This document shows positions 26,141 through 35,649 of a stretch of DNA of 64,000 nucleotides, in pieces. This DNA comes from Terriglobales bacterium (lineage in GTDB: Bacteria; Acidobacteriota; Terriglobia; Terriglobales; Acidobacteriaceae), in the NCBI GenBank assembly GCA_035567895.1, contig DATMPC010000042.1, forward strand, positions 1 through 64,000, read 5' to 3'. The notes below the pieces were generated by a model. That model saw nothing but the letters and a program-made list of their open reading frames with translations, did no database searches and was not told where the DNA came from. The first letter of the stretch is position 1. Each line of letters starts with the position of its first letter. The position numbers and the translations under genes were made by a program.

Positions 26141-27561
26141 CGCTGCACTCCGAGAGGATGGGTCATGTCTTGTGGGCGCACCCACTCCTGAAATTGCTCA
26201 GCAGTGACGAAGCCCAGCTTCAGGGCAGCCTCACGCAAGCTGATGTCTTCGTGATACGCGGTCAGCGATATCTTTGCTGCCTTCTCATATCCAATATGCG
26301 GATTAAGGGCTGTTACCAGCATCAGAGAGTTGTCGAGATGTTCGTTAATGCGTTTGTCGTTCGACTCGATGCCGATGGCGCAGCGATCGCAGAATGACCG
26401 CGAGGCGTCGGCGAGGAGTTCGATTGACGTTAGAACGTTGTGCAGCATGACGGGCTTATACACATTAAGTTGGAAGTTCCCCTGCGAACCTGCAAACGCC
26501 ACAGCATGGTCGTTCCCAAACACCTGAACTGCAACCATTGTGAGCGCCTCACACTGAGTGGGATTGATCTTTCCCGGCATGATAGAGGAGCCCGGTTCGT
26601 TTTCGGGAATCTTAAGTTCACCGATTCCGGCACGCGGACCGCAGGCATACCAGCGAACATCGTTGCCGATTTTCATCAGCGCTCCAGCTAGCGTGCGCAG
26701 AGCCCCGCTGACGCTCACCATGCCATCGTGTGCCGAGAGCGCCGCGAACTTGTTGGGAGCCGAGAAGAAAGGCTGATGTGTTTCTTCGGCGATTTGATGG
26801 GCGGCTAGTTCACCGAAACGAGGATCCGCATTGAGCCCGGTGCCAACCGCCGTACCTCCGATTGCCAGCGCGTATATCCCCGGAAGCGCCTGGCGAATGG
26901 CGTCGAGTGCCTGGTCGAGCTGCGCTGCCCAGCCAGAGATGACTTGTCCGAGCGTAAGCGGTGTAGCGTCCTGAAGGTGGGTCCGCCCGACCATCACAAC
27001 GTCGCGATACTGTTTCGACTTGTTATCGAGTACCTCGCGCAAGCCGCTGACAACAGGAAATAGCTGATGCTCGATTGCCTCCACGGCCGCGATGTGCATC
27101 GCTGTGGGAAAAGTATCATTCGACGATTGACTGTGATTTACATCGTCATTGGGATGGATTGGTTTCTTTGACCCAACTACACCACCAGCAAGCTGGATTG
27201 CGCGATTGGCGATTACCTCATTGGCATTCATGTTGGTCTGCGTGCCGGAGCCGGTCTGAAAAACGACTAAGGGGAACTCATCATCCCATCGGCCTTCGAT
27301 CACTTCCTGGGCGGCACGAACGATCAGGTCCACTTTTTCCTTCGGAAGTTGCCCCAAATCTCCGTTGGCTAGAGCCGCGCATTTCTTGAGAATTCCAAGT
27401 GCTCGAATGACCGGACGGCCCCAGCGAAAACGTTCGACACCAATTGGAAAATTCACGTGCGAGCGCTGGGTCTGCGCGCCCCATAGATGCTCGGCCGGAA
27501 CCTGGACATCTCCTAGAGCGTCCTCTTCAATACGAAGCTGGTCAGCTGTTGTGACACTCAT
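26137..27561 (-). CDS. fumC: Class II fumarate hydratase
   Basis: Fumarase C interconverts fumarate and L-malate; it is an iron-free homotetramer of the aspartase/fumarase fold. The 474-residue product shows the family signature [11 protein letters not shown] with its catalytic Ser loop, and the substrate-site segments [19 protein letters not shown] and [19 protein letters not shown] 27561 ([14 protein letters not shown]) is preferred to an in-frame ATG at 27684 because AAGGAG lies ten bases upstream and the protein then has normal family length. It lies 32 bases downstream of the DASS transporter and is translationally coupled to the NDH-2 fusion gene. Confidence 0.95.
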   Translation of the reverse strand: MSVTTADQLRIEEDALGDVQVPAEHLWGAQTQRSHVNFPIGVERFRWGRPVIRALGILKKCAALANGDLGQLPKEKVDLIVRAAQEVIEGRWDDEFPLVVFQTGSGTQTNMNANEVIANRAIQLAGGVVGSKKPIHPNDDVNHSQSSNDTFPTAMHIAAVEAIEHQLFPVVSGLREVLDNKSKQYRDVVMVGRTHLQDATPLTLGQVISGWAAQLDQALDAIRQALPGIYALAIGGTAVGTGLNADPRFGELAAHQIAEETHQPFFSAPNKFAALSAHDGMVSVSGALRTLAGALMKIGNDVRWYACGPRAGIGELKIPENEPGSSIMPGKINPTQCEALTMVAVQVFGNDHAVAFAGSQGNFQLNVYKPVMLHNVLTSIELLADASRSFCDRCAIGIESNDKRINEHLDNSLMLVTALNPHIGYEKAAKISLTAYHEDISLREAALKLGFVTAEQFQEWVRPQDMTHPLGVQR

Positions 27562-27593
27562 GTTTTCAGGTCTCCTTAAAACTGGTCTAAAAC

Positions 27594-29153
27594 TCACTTG
27601 CTCCAGAGCAGGGTTCCCCAAGGCACAGCGATGCCAAGGAACAGTATGAGAAAGAGGGTTCCGAAAATTGTTCCGAGACGCCAATAGTCCTTAGCCGGTA
27701 GGTAACCACTATTTGCATAAATCGGGCTCGCAGCATCGGCGAAGGGAGTAATGACACCCATGATTCCTAACTCCATGCACAACAGCAGCGCGAATTCCTT
27801 TACGGGAATTCCCGGAATTGCAGCCCCTGTCAGCAAGATGACTGGTAGCAGCGCGCTCGTGTACGCATCCACGCTGGCAAACGCATAATGCGCGACGAAA
27901 AACAAGGCGAGGAGAAGGATCATTGCGAGGTGGGGCGACAATCCTCGTATATGTCCCGCTATCCCGTCAGCAAACCACTTCACAAAGCCGACATGGTTGA
28001 GGCCATCGCTGAGGGTAATCAGCGCTCCGAGCCAGGCGAATGTGCTCCATGCGCGCTTGTGCTCTGCGATGTCGTTCCAGGTCAGCACGCCTGTAAGCAA
28101 CATGACCGAGACAGCAATAAATGCCACCGTGGCCGCACTTACGTAGACGCGTCCTGCAACCCAGAGCACAAGCGAGAGGACGACAACTCCTGCCAGGATC
28201 ACTTCTCCTCGCTTCAGCGGTCCAATCTTCTTAAGTTGGTCAGCAGCCCACTTCGGAACCTCACTGTTCTGCTTTATCTCCGGGGGATACAGCCAGTAGG
28301 TCAGAAGAGGGATGAGGAGCAGGAGCGGAACCATTACAGGTGCGGCAGTGATAAACCAGTCAGTCCAGATCAACTCTACGTGTGCCAGCTTGTCGGCGAA
28401 TGCGGCAGCCAGCAAGTTAAAGGAGGCTGCAGTGAGAAACAGCGAACTGGTTACGCATGTGGTCATGATTGCAACCCACATAAGATAGGAGCCAACCCTG
28501 CGCGAACTTGAGTCGTTCGGCTTCGAGCCGTAGTCCAAGGCCAGGTCGTTCGCGATCGGGTAAATGATCCCTCCGCTGCGTGCGGTGGGAGATGGGATGA
28601 ACGGCGCCAGGATCGTGTCCGCCAAGGTGATGCCATAACCAAGCAAAAGGGTGTTCTTGCCCATGCGCTTGATAATGATGAGCGCAAGCCGGTGACCAAG
28701 TCCCGTTTTGGAATATCCTAAAGCCAGTATGAAAGCTCCGAATATGAGCCATACTGTCGAATTGCTATAACCTGAGAGCGCCCAGGCGAGAGCTGCAGGG
28801 GCCGGACGGAAGCCCGGCTCAGCTAATTGTTGTGGGCTAAACAGCACAAAACGTGCGAGTACTGTGACTAATGTGATCCCAATCACCGCGATGGCAGCGC
28901 CGGGCAATGGCTCGAGAATGAGGCCCGCGATTACCCCGACAAACATCGCGAAGAAATACCAGCCCTGCGGAGCCAAACCCGAAGGCACCGGCACTAAAGC
29001 TAGGATCACCGTAATTGCCACAGGCGCGATCGCCTTCCACACAGCGGCCGCGGAGTTTGCTTCAGGGCGTCTGCCCGGTGCCGCCACCATTTCATTGGAT
29101 GGGATTGCCTGATTAGCGCCGGCGAGAATCGTGGTTGAAACGTCTGTTCCCAT
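27594..29153 (-). CDS. DASS-family anion (C4-dicarboxylate/citrate type) transporter
   Basis: An inner-membrane carrier of 519 residues with about 12 hydrophobic helices, of the DASS/SLC13 group that moves succinate, malate, tartrate or citrate. Family signs include the [21 protein letters not shown] segment near residue 185 and [20 protein letters not shown] near 470-490, the paired hairpin motifs that bind substrate carboxylates. Neighbouring malic enzyme and fumarase make malate, fumarate or tartrate-like C4 acids likely substrates. Whether it is a sodium symporter or an exchanger cannot be decided here. TGGAGA precedes the ATG at 29153. Confidence 0.9.
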   Translation of the reverse strand: MGTDVSTTILAGANQAIPSNEMVAAPGRRPEANSAAAVWKAIAPVAITVILALVPVPSGLAPQGWYFFAMFVGVIAGLILEPLPGAAIAVIGITLVTVLARFVLFSPQQLAEPGFRPAPAALAWALSGYSNSTVWLIFGAFILALGYSKTGLGHRLALIIIKRMGKNTLLLGYGITLADTILAPFIPSPTARSGGIIYPIANDLALDYGSKPNDSSSRRVGSYLMWVAIMTTCVTSSLFLTAASFNLLAAAFADKLAHVELIWTDWFITAAPVMVPLLLLIPLLTYWLYPPEIKQNSEVPKWAADQLKKIGPLKRGEVILAGVVVLSLVLWVAGRVYVSAATVAFIAVSVMLLTGVLTWNDIAEHKRAWSTFAWLGALITLSDGLNHVGFVKWFADGIAGHIRGLSPHLAMILLLALFFVAHYAFASVDAYTSALLPVILLTGAAIPGIPVKEFALLLCMELGIMGVITPFADAASPIYANSGYLPAKDYWRLGTIFGTLFLILFLGIAVPWGTLLWSK

Positions 29154-29195
29154 TATGGTTCTGTCTCCAATAAGTCGGGCTTGATACCTTGCTGC

Positions 29196-30632
29196 TCAAT
29201 ATCTGATGTCCAGCCATGCAGTCCAGTAATTGACGTTGCGACCTGCTGTGGACTGTCTTATGAACTCGCCTGGAAAGAAGTGCGCGTACTCCGTGAACCA
29301 GGTCAAGTTGCGAGTCATTTGCCACCGCAGCTGCGTGGAGGCCTGCGAAGCGACGAATCTGGCGTTGCTTTTCAGTCCAGAAACAAGGACAGCATTGCCG
29401 ACGCTGTATAAACCGTCGCTCGTGCTTTCACGCCAGAAAAAGGCTGGATTGAACGTCAACGAAACGGACTTGGTCAGCTCAAGCGCGGCGGACGGTTGCA
29501 GCGCCACTAGGTTGCGTCTGGCGAACAATTCCGCATAGCTGAAATAAGGACCTTTCTCGTATATCGAATTAAATGTGCTAAGAGTGTGACTCAAAGGATT
29601 GTGATCGCCGCTAAAGGCGACGGCTCGAAGCCCAAACCTCGGTTTCAGACGAGTCGACTCGATACGATATCCGTGCTCGGTCGAAACCGCCCACGCGCGG
29701 ATGGCGTCGGAACAAAAGCTGCCGAACTGGAAAGTAAACTCGTCGTTGTAATCCCAGTGCTGGTTTTTTCCCCAGAGGCGAGTGCCAACAGTCTGCCTTT
29801 GTTCTCGTCCCGTTCCTTTACCGTCATACGGCACACTCTGGTTATCCAGCCCCATGTAGTAGAAGTCGGCATTTCCGTGGGGCAGAACTCTAAATGGATG
29901 GGTTCCATAGACACTCCAAAAAGCTTGGCCGTGATTTGGTGGATCGTCGAAGTAGCCCGTATTTTCCATAGTTGGCCTGAGGGCAAGTACATCGAAAGTC
30001 CAGCCTTGCTTCACCCAGGTCAGACGGACGCCATCGAGGCTGCGCCGGATGTTGCGCCCGTCACGAGTGGAAACCAGATTTTCTGATCCGAGCGCAAGCT
30101 CTTGTCTTCCAGCTCGTAACGTTAGGCTGTCACTGCCGGACTTCCAAAGACCAAGATCGAAGAAACCTTGATGGACGTACATCTTTTCTTCGTCGAGTCC
30201 CGCTCGTGGCCCTCCGTTCCTGCCGTCTACGAGACTGCTTGCCAGTTCGCCGAAAAAACGGAAGCGGTCCCCGAGGTGAAGATCCGTGTGAAAGAAGTAC
30301 CGCTGCATGAGGTACGCATTGCCGGCAGGCTTGTCGGACCAATTTGGGTTGCTGACATATTCGCCGCGCTCCCGAATCCAGAAACCGAAGGAGGCATAAT
30401 AGTTCTCATTATTCTGACCCAGCGGGATGTACTGCATCGAATCGATAAAGCCGATTCGACATTCAGGGTCAGAGAGATACTGATAATCCTCGTCGTAAGT
30501 CATTTGTGGAAGCTTCGAGGATGGACTGGGACAAACCGACCCAGAGTCCTGCGTTGTTTGTCCCCAGCCGCTGACAGAGATAAAAGCGAGTGCGAACAGG
30601 ATAAGCGCCGAAGTTTCTAAGCAACGTTTCAC
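29196..30632 (-). CDS. Alginate-export-family outer-membrane porin
   Basis: A 478-residue outer-membrane beta-barrel of the alginate_exp type, with a signal peptide (LETSALILFALAFISVSGWG) and barrel segments such as FGFWIRERGEYVSNPNWSD, LTLRAGRQELALGSENLVS and a C-terminal strand ending DIRY. The GTG at 30632 is the proposed start: GGAG lies eight bases upstream and the signal peptide begins there. An in-frame ATG at 30695 would overlap the malic enzyme gene by 50 bases. Placed between malic enzyme and the DASS transporter, it probably lets the organic acid cross the outer membrane. A related porin fragment lies at the right window edge. Confidence 0.83.
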   Translation of the reverse strand: MKRCLETSALILFALAFISVSGWGQTTQDSGSVCPSPSSKLPQMTYDEDYQYLSDPECRIGFIDSMQYIPLGQNNENYYASFGFWIRERGEYVSNPNWSDKPAGNAYLMQRYFFHTDLHLGDRFRFFGELASSLVDGRNGGPRAGLDEEKMYVHQGFFDLGLWKSGSDSLTLRAGRQELALGSENLVSTRDGRNIRRSLDGVRLTWVKQGWTFDVLALRPTMENTGYFDDPPNHGQAFWSVYGTHPFRVLPHGNADFYYMGLDNQSVPYDGKGTGREQRQTVGTRLWGKNQHWDYNDEFTFQFGSFCSDAIRAWAVSTEHGYRIESTRLKPRFGLRAVAFSGDHNPLSHTLSTFNSIYEKGPYFSYAELFARRNLVALQPSAALELTKSVSLTFNPAFFWRESTSDGLYSVGNAVLVSGLKSNARFVASQASTQLRWQMTRNLTWFTEYAHFFPGEFIRQSTAGRNVNYWTAWLDIRY

Positions 30633-30645
30633 AAAAGATCTCCGC

Positions 30646-32337
30646 TCACTCGAAGTAAATTGGATACGCGGGGCTCCACTGCGTCTTCTCGACACGCCGA
30701 CGCAGTTCGTCCGCGCTCATTTTTGGAGCTACGCCATTCTTCTGGGCCTCGATAGCGACCGCGAATGCAATTTCGGCTGCTACTCGCCTGATGTCCGGCA
30801 ATGGAGGAAGTAAGGAGGCAGCGGGATCTCTGAGCGCAGGCGAATTCGCGCCGAGTGCCCGAGCTGCCGCCAGCATCATTGGCTCTGTAACGCGGCGCGC
30901 ACCAGACGCAGTCACTGCAAGTCCCATCGCGGGAAAAATGTAAACGTTATTGCATTGAGCGATCGGAATCTTGCGGCCTTTATAACTCACAGGGGCAAAA
31001 GGAGAGCCTGATGCTACAAGCGCACGCCCCTCGGTCCAGTGAATCAGATCCTCAGCTTTCGCTTCCGATCTAGAGGTCGGATTCGACAGTGGGAAGATGA
31101 TTGGACGCTCCGTCTTGCGCGCCATCTCGCGAACAACTGGTTCCGAAAAAGCGCCGCCAACAGTTGAGAGACCGATAAGGACTGTTGCGTTGATTTGTCC
31201 AATTACATCGGCTAGCCCAATATGGCCGTTGGAAGTTCGAGGCCACGCGGCAATGCGACTCTCGGGCTGGGCATAAACAGCTTGTTCACCGGTCAAGTCT
31301 TTGCGCCCTGAATGCATGAGGCCGTCCCTATCAATGACCCAGAAGTGGGCACGTGCCTCCTGCTCAGAGACTCCTTCTCCCTTCATAGCCTCGCGCAAGC
31401 CATCGGCAACACCGATACCCGCTGAACCTGCGCCGAGCATCACGATCTGTTGGTCCTTCAAACTCTTACCGTTCGCTTTGACTGCGCCCAAAACCGCACC
31501 GAGCGTTACTGCCGACGTACCTTGGATGTCGTCGTTGAAGGTCAACAATTGATCGCGATAGCGATTCAGAATGGGCCGGGCATGCGGAGTCGCGAAGTCC
31601 TCCCATTGCAGGCATGTGTTTGGAAACTCCTGCTTCACCGCCTGAACGAATTGATCTATGAAGTCGTAGTAAGCTTCGCCGGTAATCCGCTCATGACGCC
31701 AGCCCAGGTACTCAGGATCCTTGCATCGCTCCGCGTTGTTCGTTCCCACATCCAATACGATCGGCAGCGTTCGCTCCGGACGAATACCTCCAATGAGCGT
31801 GTACAGGGAAAGCTTGCCGATAGGGATTCCGAGCCCGCCCGCGCCTTGATCGCCGATTCCGAGAATGCGCTCGCCGTCCGTGACGACGATCACGTCGACT
31901 TCCTTATTGGGCCGATGCCGCAACAACTGTGGAATTGAATTGCGGAGTGGATAAGAGACGAACAGTCCACGAGGTCTGCGATAGATGTGGCTGAATTGTT
32001 CACATGCCAGCGCCACCGTTGGCGTGTAAACGAGGGGCATCATCTCTTCAATGTGGTCAAGAAGAAGTCGGTAAAAGAGGACCTCATTCGTGTCCTGTAG
32101 AGCGCGCAGATAGATATGTCGCTCTAGGTCGTCATCTTTTTTCTGGAATGCCTCGTACGCGCGCACCACTTGCTCGTCAAGTGTTTCCACATGTGGCGGA
32201 AGAAGCCCGTGCAGGCCAAATTCTGCCCGCTCCTCCTCAGTGAAAGCGGTGCCCTTGTTCAGACCTTGCCGATTGAGGAGATCCATGCCGCGAGGCATAT
32301 CCGAAACTGTGGACCTAGTTGATATCGCTGTAACCAT
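30646..32337 (-). CDS. maeA: NAD-dependent malic enzyme (malate to pyruvate)
   Basis: Malic enzyme oxidatively decarboxylates L-malate to pyruvate with reduction of NAD(P). The 563 residues match the long form. The N-terminal domain has MMPLVYTPTVALACEQFSHI, the metal site has WEDFATPHARPILNRYRDQ and LLTFNDDIQGT, and the Rossmann motif IVMLGAGSAGIGVADGL follows. The C-terminal part includes IIFPLSNPTSRSEAKAED. NAD rather than NADP preference is inferred from overall type. The porin gene starts 14 bases after its stop; the DM13 gene ends 75 bases before its start. With fumarase and the DASS carrier it forms a C4-acid catabolic set. Confidence 0.94.
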   Translation of the reverse strand: MVTAISTRSTVSDMPRGMDLLNRQGLNKGTAFTEEERAEFGLHGLLPPHVETLDEQVVRAYEAFQKKDDDLERHIYLRALQDTNEVLFYRLLLDHIEEMMPLVYTPTVALACEQFSHIYRRPRGLFVSYPLRNSIPQLLRHRPNKEVDVIVVTDGERILGIGDQGAGGLGIPIGKLSLYTLIGGIRPERTLPIVLDVGTNNAERCKDPEYLGWRHERITGEAYYDFIDQFVQAVKQEFPNTCLQWEDFATPHARPILNRYRDQLLTFNDDIQGTSAVTLGAVLGAVKANGKSLKDQQIVMLGAGSAGIGVADGLREAMKGEGVSEQEARAHFWVIDRDGLMHSGRKDLTGEQAVYAQPESRIAAWPRTSNGHIGLADVIGQINATVLIGLSTVGGAFSEPVVREMARKTERPIIFPLSNPTSRSEAKAEDLIHWTEGRALVASGSPFAPVSYKGRKIPIAQCNNVYIFPAMGLAVTASGARRVTEPMMLAAARALGANSPALRDPAASLLPPLPDIRRVAAEIAFAVAIEAQKNGVAPKMSADELRRRVEKTQWSPAYPIYFE

Positions 32338-32412
32338 CTGCGTATTTCCCTTCTACTTGCAAGTTTGAGCAGTTTGAAATTGACTTACCGAAGCTCGGAA
32401 ACGGCGTAGGTC

Positions 32413-32925
32413 CTACTCGTGAGAGGAGGACGACGATCGTGCCTGATTAGGCATTAATGGAGCAGTTCCGAAATTGACACTGAACCGTTCACACCAAACC
32501 GAAACCGCACGATATTGCGATAAGTCCACATCGGGACCGAAGCTGTAGTTCTGGTCACCGATGTTTCCTTTCATAGGTCCAAGATCGATAAAACGAGCAC
32601 TCCGCACACTGCTGCTGTCCGTGGCGTCGTCAGCCCCCAGCAGGTATATGTGGACGTTAGGCCCATTTGACGTTCGGAAGTTTGTGAAGCGGAGCATGCG
32701 GCTGCCATCGCTCATCTGGTAGATCGTTGCGGTACCTTCAGTCGGGTGCACAACACTATGGAATCTTCCGGATAGAAGTGTCTGACTGAATGCACCTCCG
32801 CTTTGAGGAAATTGTTCGTTGACATTGCGATTGATAAAGAGCCGCTCGGGACGAAATGCATACCAGGCGATGAGCAGCGCGGCGACGAGTACAGGAATTG
32901 CGATTTTCCGCTTCTTCAATCCCAA
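32413..32925 (-). CDS. Membrane-anchored DM13-domain protein
   Basis: A 170-residue protein with an N-terminal membrane helix (about 8-24, IAIPVLVAALLIAWYAF) and an exported DM13 domain (about 50-155). The domain shows FRTSNGPNVHIYLLG and the signature AVSVWCERFSVNFGTAPL with its single conserved Cys. DM13 is predicted to take part in electron transfer or redox reactions at the cell surface, but its function is unproven. It is the most upstream gene of the minus-strand C4-dicarboxylate run and may be co-transcribed with malic enzyme. Confidence 0.82.
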   Translation of the reverse strand: MGLKKRKIAIPVLVAALLIAWYAFRPERLFINRNVNEQFPQSGGAFSQTLLSGRFHSVVHPTEGTATIYQMSDGSRMLRFTNFRTSNGPNVHIYLLGADDATDSSSVRSARFIDLGPMKGNIGDQNYSFGPDVDLSQYRAVSVWCERFSVNFGTAPLMPNQARSSSSSHE

Positions 32926-33410
32926 GCTCCTAAAACTGAAATGATGGCCTTGTTGGCCAATCCGAGAACTGCACAGTTCATTCCGATTCGGGACCGGCGT
33001 ATGTTCGGATCGCAGACTAAGTATTTGAAGATTGACCGCATGCCATATCTAACTAAGGCACGTCTTTGGCCAAACCGCGAGCGCCGGAGAATCTCATCCT
33101 CGGGCAGTTTTTATTGCTAGGGGCAAGTCTTTGGCCCACGGATCGCGTCTTTGTGACAACGCGGAGACTTTGCGTGAGAACGTCGAGACTTCTGCGCGAC
33201 ACACATGGTGCGCGACTTATCAATCCAGTAGTTCCGTTCAGATTGCCGAAGGATCACCCAAAATGGGTATTGAAGCCGCTCTGAAAATGTTTAAGCGCGA
33301 TCTGTGCTCTTCAATTACTTACACTGATGCTGACACGCCTGGTTATGGATATTCGAATGCACATCTCTAGTAGTCCACTGAAACGATTATGCCTCTTGGA
33401 AAGATGGTTT
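32926..33410. other. Divergent intergenic region between DM13 and CopB-like genes
   Basis: No gene is supported in these 485 bases. Three loose repeats of GTCTTTG (near 33063, 33127 and 33148) and a short inverted repeat (TGGCC-TTGTT-GGCCA near 32943-32957) are visible. The two flanking genes diverge, so both promoters should lie here, but no clear pair of hexamers stands out. Confidence 0.4.
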
Positions 33411-35540
33411 ATGCAGATAAAAGGCGACGAGCGTGATAGCCACTGTCGGAGTCAAGATTCTGTTGTGACAGTGAAAGCCTCCAAGCTGATTCGAGCCGAA
33501 TATCCAGGTGGCGAAATCCCACCTGCACACCCGTCCGGAATGCACGCCCAACACGGCGGACCTGCACAACATCAGGAACACGCCGGTCACAGCGTCGCCA
33601 TGTTCAGACACAAGTTTTGGCTCTCACTCGTGCTCACGATGCCTTCGCTTGTGTGGGGACAGATGCTGCCTCGGGCATTCAGGTACACGGCTCCACATTT
33701 TCCCGGCGCGATGTGGATTCCGCCTGTGTTTGGCACAGCGGTTTTCGTCTGGGGCGGCTGGGTATTCATGAAAGGAGCAATACACGAACTCCGCATCCGG
33801 ATGCCTGGAATGATGACGCTCATAGCGCTGGCCATTTCTGTCTCTTTTGTCTTCAGCGCCGCTGTGACGCTCGGCTATCCAGGAATGCCGCTATGGGAAG
33901 AGCTGTCAACGTTAGTGACCATCATGCTTCTCGGCCACTGGATACAAATGCGCTCCATTTCGCAAGCGCAGGGCGCCATCAAGGAATTGGCGGAGCTTCT
34001 GCCTGACATCGCGGTGCGGCTAGTGGCCGAGCACATCGAAGAGGTGCCAATTTCGAGATTGCGTCCGGGAGACATCGTTCTCGTTCGTCCGGGCGCAAAG
34101 ATTTCCGCAGACGGGATTGTGCGCCAAGGCCAGAGCGCCGTAAATGAAGCAGTGATCAGTGGCGAGTCCCGCCCTGTCCATAAAGCAGTAGGAGTTAAGG
34201 TTACAGCTGGTACGGTGAATGGCTCGGGCTCTCTGCATGTCGAAGTCACCGCAACAGGTGAGCGCACATTCCTTGCTGGCATCATGAGGTTGGTTGCACA
34301 AGCTCAGTCATCGCGCTCCCGAGCACAGGCATTGGCAGATCGCGCCGCGTTCATTCTTACACTTGTCGCGTTGGGTGCTGGGGTCTTGACTTTTATCGTA
34401 TGGCTCTCACTCGGCGCAGATGTTGCAATTGCGATCGACCGACTTGTAACAGTGCTTGTTATTGCCTGCCCTCACGCGCTCGGATTGGCCATCCCTTTGG
34501 TCATAGCTATCTCGACCACGCTTGCAGCTCACAGTGGTCTCTTGGTTCGTGATCGCCGTGGTCTCGAAGAGGCGCGGACCATCGATGCCGTAGTTTTCGA
34601 CAAAACCGGCACACTGACTAGAGGCGAGTTTGGTGTCGTGAACATAGTAACTACGGACAAGCTTGGCACTGACGAGGCGCTTAGCCTTGCTGCTGCCATC
34701 GAACACGACTCGGAGCACACGATCGCAAGAGGCATCATCAGAAGTGCAGAAGAGCGCAAGCTGACCATTCCAAGAGCACAATCTTTTGAAGCCATTCCTG
34801 GAAAAGGCGTGAAAGCACGCGTGGATGGGCACGAACTTTATGTTGGCGGTCCGGCACTGCTACAGACGTTGAGGATAACGGCCTCTGAAGCTTTAGCTCG
34901 AGCAGCGCAAGAGGCGAGCAGTCGTGCACAGTCGGCGATTTACCTTACCGAGCGCAACGCCGTGCTGGCCGTCTTCGCCGTCGCTGATGTCGTTCGACCT
35001 GAAGCGAGCGAAGCAGTAAGACTTCTGCATCAGCGCGGCATCGAAGTTGTCATGATGACAGGCGATGTGGGAGCCGTAGCCGATTCCGTCGCCGCTGAGC
35101 TTGGTATTGATCTCGTTTTTGCGGGGTTGTTGCCAGAACAGAAGTCAGCCAAAATCGAGGAGTTGAAGCGCTCGAATAAGCGCGTGGCGATGGTCGGTGA
35201 CGGCGTGAACGACGCACCGGCACTGGTCACCGCTGACGTGGGAATTGCAATAGGAGCGGGTACCGACGTCGCCGTTGAAGCGGGCGACATCGTACTTGTG
35301 CGTAGCGATCCTCGCGACGTGCCGCGACTTATCGATCTGTCAAAGGCCAGCTATCGAAAGATGGTCCAGAACCTGGGATGGGCGACCGGATACAACGTTG
35401 TCGCGATTCCGCTCGCTGCCGGCGTTTTGGCGCGCTGGGGCGTGGTGCTTTCGCCCGCAGTTGGTGCTGCATTGATGTCCGTGAGCACGGTTATTGTTGC
35501 TATTAACGCACAATTGCTACGGCAAGTGCGGTTGTACTGA
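33411..35540 (+). CDS. CopB-like P1B-type heavy-metal ATPase
   Basis: A metal-pumping P-type ATPase of about 709 residues. The membrane metal site is CPH (353-355, VIACPHALGLA), typical of the P1B-3/CopB group that exports Cu or Ag ions. D397 in DKTGTLT is phosphorylated, the actuator loop has VISGESRP, and the hinge has MVGDGVNDAPAL. The N-terminus lacks a CxxC metal domain but is His-rich (HPSGMHAQHGGPAQHQEHAG). The nucleotide-domain motif usually written SEHP reads SEHT. The start is uncertain: ATG 33411 follows GGAAAGA; an upstream in-frame ATG at 33327 and a downstream one at 33540 are possible. The gene stands alone and converges with poxB. Confidence 0.87.
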   Translation: MQIKGDERDSHCRSQDSVVTVKASKLIRAEYPGGEIPPAHPSGMHAQHGGPAQHQEHAGHSVAMFRHKFWLSLVLTMPSLVWGQMLPRAFRYTAPHFPGAMWIPPVFGTAVFVWGGWVFMKGAIHELRIRMPGMMTLIALAISVSFVFSAAVTLGYPGMPLWEELSTLVTIMLLGHWIQMRSISQAQGAIKELAELLPDIAVRLVAEHIEEVPISRLRPGDIVLVRPGAKISADGIVRQGQSAVNEAVISGESRPVHKAVGVKVTAGTVNGSGSLHVEVTATGERTFLAGIMRLVAQAQSSRSRAQALADRAAFILTLVALGAGVLTFIVWLSLGADVAIAIDRLVTVLVIACPHALGLAIPLVIAISTTLAAHSGLLVRDRRGLEEARTIDAVVFDKTGTLTRGEFGVVNIVTTDKLGTDEALSLAAAIEHDSEHTIARGIIRSAEERKLTIPRAQSFEAIPGKGVKARVDGHELYVGGPALLQTLRITASEALARAAQEASSRAQSAIYLTERNAVLAVFAVADVVRPEASEAVRLLHQRGIEVVMMTGDVGAVADSVAAELGIDLVFAGLLPEQKSAKIEELKRSNKRVAMVGDGVNDAPALVTADVGIAIGAGTDVAVEAGDIVLVRSDPRDVPRLIDLSKASYRKMVQNLGWATGYNVVAIPLAAGVLARWGVVLSPAVGAALMSVSTVIVAINAQLLRQVRLY

Positions 35541-35649
35541 CGCCATTCCAAGGATTACAAATTCTCGAAGTAGTGTGTTAGAGCCACTTCGGAGTCGGCG
35601 GTTGATCAGGATACGCAAGTGTCAGCGTGTTGAGCACTGTGAAATTGAT

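Noticed and set aside
27888-28511. Plus frame of 207 codons
   Set aside because: Fully antisense to the DASS transporter; Cys/Arg/Glu-rich product without motif.
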